Below are positions 61,863-64,000 of a stretch of 64,000 nucleotides of DNA, piece by piece. The notes under the pieces are model-generated. The model did not search any database and had not been told where the DNA came from. It saw only the letters and a program-made list of their open reading frames with translations. Numbering within the stretch: the stretch's first letter is position 1; the number at the start of each line of letters is the position of its first letter. The stretch is from Halocafeteria seosinensis (lineage: Eukaryota > Sar > Bigyra > Bicosoecida). Where the stretch lies: positions 62,001-126,000 of the forward strand of contig LVLI01000190.1 of assembly GCA_001687465.1 (NCBI GenBank), given 5' to 3'. The translations under genes and the position numbers were made by a program.

Positions 61863-62578
61863 AAGGACATATTCATCTATAGTGTAGTCTATCGTTGACG
61901 AGAACAGCGGCCGACCTGCCCACGTATGTTATGTTACATTGTTATTCGTCCTGTGAGCCGCCAGACTACCGTGCAGTTCCGCAGGTTGAGAATACACTAC
62001 CGCATTTGTCTGTAGTATCACATTGAGAGCCACACGCTCTCCACTTTCTTTCTCAGGCACATAGAGAACAGCAGCAGACTCGGTCAGAAGGAGCTGTTTT
62101 GCTCGGCCCAAGTTCCGAAGCACGTTACGGGAGGCCGACAGGACGGCCGAAGTCCGCTCTTGCAGAGTGTAACGGCACACCTGGATTGGCACATACATGT
62201 ATACATGCATGTTTACGCACATTGTAAGTGTTTGATCCTTGTGACCGAATGTGGAACAGCATACACGTATACAAAACCTTTTGTTAGTGTGTTTTGGTGC
62301 TGTTGGTTTTAGCCTTCTCTTTGCCCCTCAAACCCCTTTTTTGTTGCATTAGTGACGCTTAGACGTCGCATTCTTCTTCCTCTGGGGCATCAAGGGAAGA
62401 AGAGGGACCACATGCGTTTTTAGATCCACGCTCTACGTTGAGGATTTGCTGGTAAATCTCAAGCAAAATGGCCGATGCGGGATATCCTCGGACACGGAGT
62501 TCCTCTTGCAGCCGAGGACAAACGGTGGGGACTGTGCGCGTACGTTGAAGTACATACGTGTACTGACTCAAGGAATGC
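61863..62578. other. Spacer between the two serine-rich paralogues
   Basis: 716 bases. Minus-strand frames at 61929-62222 and 62359-62658 are open but unrecognisable and not conserved with anything else here. A TACATG/CATGTA-rich patch lies at 62193-62215. Confidence 0.4.
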
Positions 62579-63406
62579 ATGTGTTTGCCAATGCAGAACG
62601 CGGATGAGGCACAACATTTTAGTACACCTAACGCCCATACAGGTAGGTATATGAACAATGAGGATACTGAGAATCAAGTGCCACGAGTCAAGGAAGTCAA
62701 GTTTGCTGCCGAAGATGCCTCAGAACGCCTTCAATCGGGAAGTACACACTCGAATGTGATCGGTGACCCTTCGAGTGTGGAAGGCAGGGACAGGCGACGG
62801 GTACTGGTGCTTCCAGAGTCACAGAGATCGTCATCGTTAGGAATTAACGGCACAGTCCATGTCGACTATGGCAAGCGTTCACGTCGTCAGCCGTCCCTTG
62901 AAGCTTCAATTCGGAGACAGACGTCTATCGATGGATATGGCGGACATGCCGAAAATGGAGGCATGTATGATAAAATAGAGTTCGACGAATCTTCCCGGCG
63001 ACAGTTGCAGGCCCAAGCCCATGGCCGAAGTAGCGAAGTGACATCAGACGCCCATTCGATAGAGAACTCTAGAGGCCAGTCACATGATCCAAGAAGCAAA
63101 TCAGGATCCACAGACAACAAGCCTCGTCCATCCACTCCTCCTCCTCTCGAAGGAAGCATTGAAGACACCCATGAGTATTACATCAAGACAGACAGTAAGC
63201 GGAAGCCTCAGAAATACAGAGGATTAGGCAGTTCCTCTGCCTCCAGTTCGAGGAGCTCTATCAGTCGCCGCACATCTGGCATCGACCTTAATAATGATAT
63301 GACGAGTTGTGCTACCCCTAATAAAGATTCGAAAAAGAATGGAGAGCAAATCTCGGACGAAAGGTGCTCGAGCGGAAGCGCGTTTGATGACTCCAGCTCC
63401 GACTAA
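62579..63406 (+). CDS. Serine-rich protein of an unrecognised family, copy B
   Basis: Single open frame, 275 residues. It shares with copy A the block RVLVLPESQRSSSLGING, VHVDYGKRSRRQPSLEAS and IRRQTSIDGYGG (about residues 74-122), then YDKIEFDES, P-TPPPLEG, EYYIK, KYRGLGSS plus SRSSI, and DLNNDMTSCA, ending in an acidic DDSSSD. Spacing between blocks varies while the blocks stay fixed, so these are probably short functional motifs in a disordered chain. The N-terminal 70 residues differ from copy A. The start ATG at 62579 is the first in frame; ATG at 62651 is an alternative. Confidence 0.75.
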   Translation: MCLPMQNADEAQHFSTPNAHTGRYMNNEDTENQVPRVKEVKFAAEDASERLQSGSTHSNVIGDPSSVEGRDRRRVLVLPESQRSSSLGINGTVHVDYGKRSRRQPSLEASIRRQTSIDGYGGHAENGGMYDKIEFDESSRRQLQAQAHGRSSEVTSDAHSIENSRGQSHDPRSKSGSTDNKPRPSTPPPLEGSIEDTHEYYIKTDSKRKPQKYRGLGSSSASSSRSSISRRTSGIDLNNDMTSCATPNKDSKKNGEQISDERCSSGSAFDDSSSD

Positions 63407-63678
63407 GCAAAGCAAGTGGCCGCAGCGCAACTCACTACAGTACCTGCAAGGATGTACAGTTGCTTTTTCTAGTTGTTTTAATTTGTTGATGTTGAGCCGC
63501 GGATATAAATGCTATGTAATACACTACGGCCGTGTAACGAATTCCTGCGTTGTATAATTCAATCTTGACTTCGGCTTCACGTTCCATGCATGCCTTTGTA
63601 GTTCAATGCATAGAAGCAATAGAGTTGTTGGATGAGTGGAAGAGTTCAAGTTTTCCTCCCCCACAGTTAGAATGAACC

Positions 63679-64000
63679 ATGGCGTCCTTGGACAGTATCT
63701 GTAAGCCTTTGTTCACTGTCCTGCTCACCATATTTGAGTCCTTTTACGGTAAAGTGAGTCGAGTACATGTTCCACAGTTCTACGCGTTTTTGGAGTCTAT
63801 GCGTCACTGTTACGTGCATCGCGCAGCTGCATGAAATATGCTGTCCTCTCTTCGAAAAAGTCCCGCGAACCATTGGAGGCTACACGGTCTTCACTGCCAA
63901 CATTGTGACCTACTCCCGGACTCTGCTGGTGATTCCCATCGCTTACTGCATGAGGATGAATTTGACAGGGTGGGCATGTCTCCTAGTGCTTTGGCATGAT
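63679..64000 (+). CDS. CDP-alcohol phosphatidyltransferase family protein (3' partial)
   Basis: Exon 1 (63679-63753) encodes MASLDSICKPLFTVLLTI and on to FYGK. After a 73-base intron (GTGAGT to CGCGCAG), exon 2 runs from 63827 off the window edge. It reads LFEKVPRTIGGYTVFTANIV, then TYSRTLLVIPIAYCM and a hydrophobic stretch ending WHD at the last base. The F-T-x-N-x-V-T-x-S-R start is the N-terminal signature of CDP-alcohol phosphatidyltransferases, which make phospholipids such as phosphatidylglycerol phosphate or phosphatidylinositol. The catalytic D-x2-D-G-x2-A-R motif should follow just outside the window, so the exact substrate cannot be judged. Confidence 0.75.

Noticed and set aside
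61929..62658. Two minus-strand frames (97-99 codons) between the serine-rich paralogues
   Set aside because: Open but unrecognisable; could not be joined in frame by a good splice pair. Left as possible but unsupported.

Overview
This is nuclear DNA of a eukaryotic protist. Genes sit close together on both strands. Most are split by short GT-AG introns of about 55-90 bases, with GTAAGT, GTATGT and very often GTACGT at the 5' splice site. Every gene I could reassemble stays in frame across its exons under the standard genetic code. An almost complete IFT88, an ARL2BP and an SF-assemblin-like protein show that the organism builds cilia or flagella. A GPCR fused to a phosphatidylinositol-phosphate kinase and short Zn2Cys6 proteins occur together mainly in stramenopile-type protists. 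That lineage is my best guess; the species cannot be named from sequence alone.

Layout. 1-11038: a giant LRR/IQ/WW-like/EF-hand-like protein, 5'-truncated by the window edge, with one intron. 11086-20451: five genes in a row on the minus strand or pointing that way: the CCR4-NOT subunit NOT3, ARL2BP, DNA topoisomerase IB and the U-box protein NOSIP, with a roughly 950-base gap before NOSIP. 20452-22794 is a 2.3 kb gap with no recognisable gene. 22795-31149: a helical-repeat hypothetical protein, a tiny two-exon gene with a decayed copy beside it, an SF-assemblin-like coiled coil, and IFT88, the last two divergent from a short shared promoter. 31211-31527: a near-perfect tandem duplication of about 150 bases. 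31555-36584: GPCR-PIP kinase and a divergent ubiquitin-like protein. 36585-40474: gene-poor stretch holding two paralogous Zn2Cys6 proteins. 40515-52201: a basic nuclear-type hypothetical protein, a three-RRM RNA-binding protein, an ArsB/NhaD-type transporter, the PAF1-complex subunit CTR9 and the ribosome-assembly factor RRS1. 52984-60137: a large p25-alpha-like protein, ribosomal protein uL14 (RPL23) and a CUE-domain protein. 61152-63406: two tandem members of an unrecognised serine-rich family. 63679-64000: 5' part of a CDP-alcohol phosphatidyltransferase.

Functionally the window mixes core nuclear housekeeping (NOT3, TOP1, NOSIP, CTR9, RRS1, uL14) with a group linked to the cilium, basal body or microtubules (IFT88, SF-assemblin-like, ARL2BP, and by inference the LRR-IQ giant and the p25-alpha-like protein). 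The most novel-looking items are the serine-rich tandem family at 61-63 kb, the paired Zn2Cys6 mini-regulators, the tiny gene with its pseudogene, and the GPCR-PIPK fusion. I found no transposon, CRISPR array, rRNA or convincing tRNA gene.
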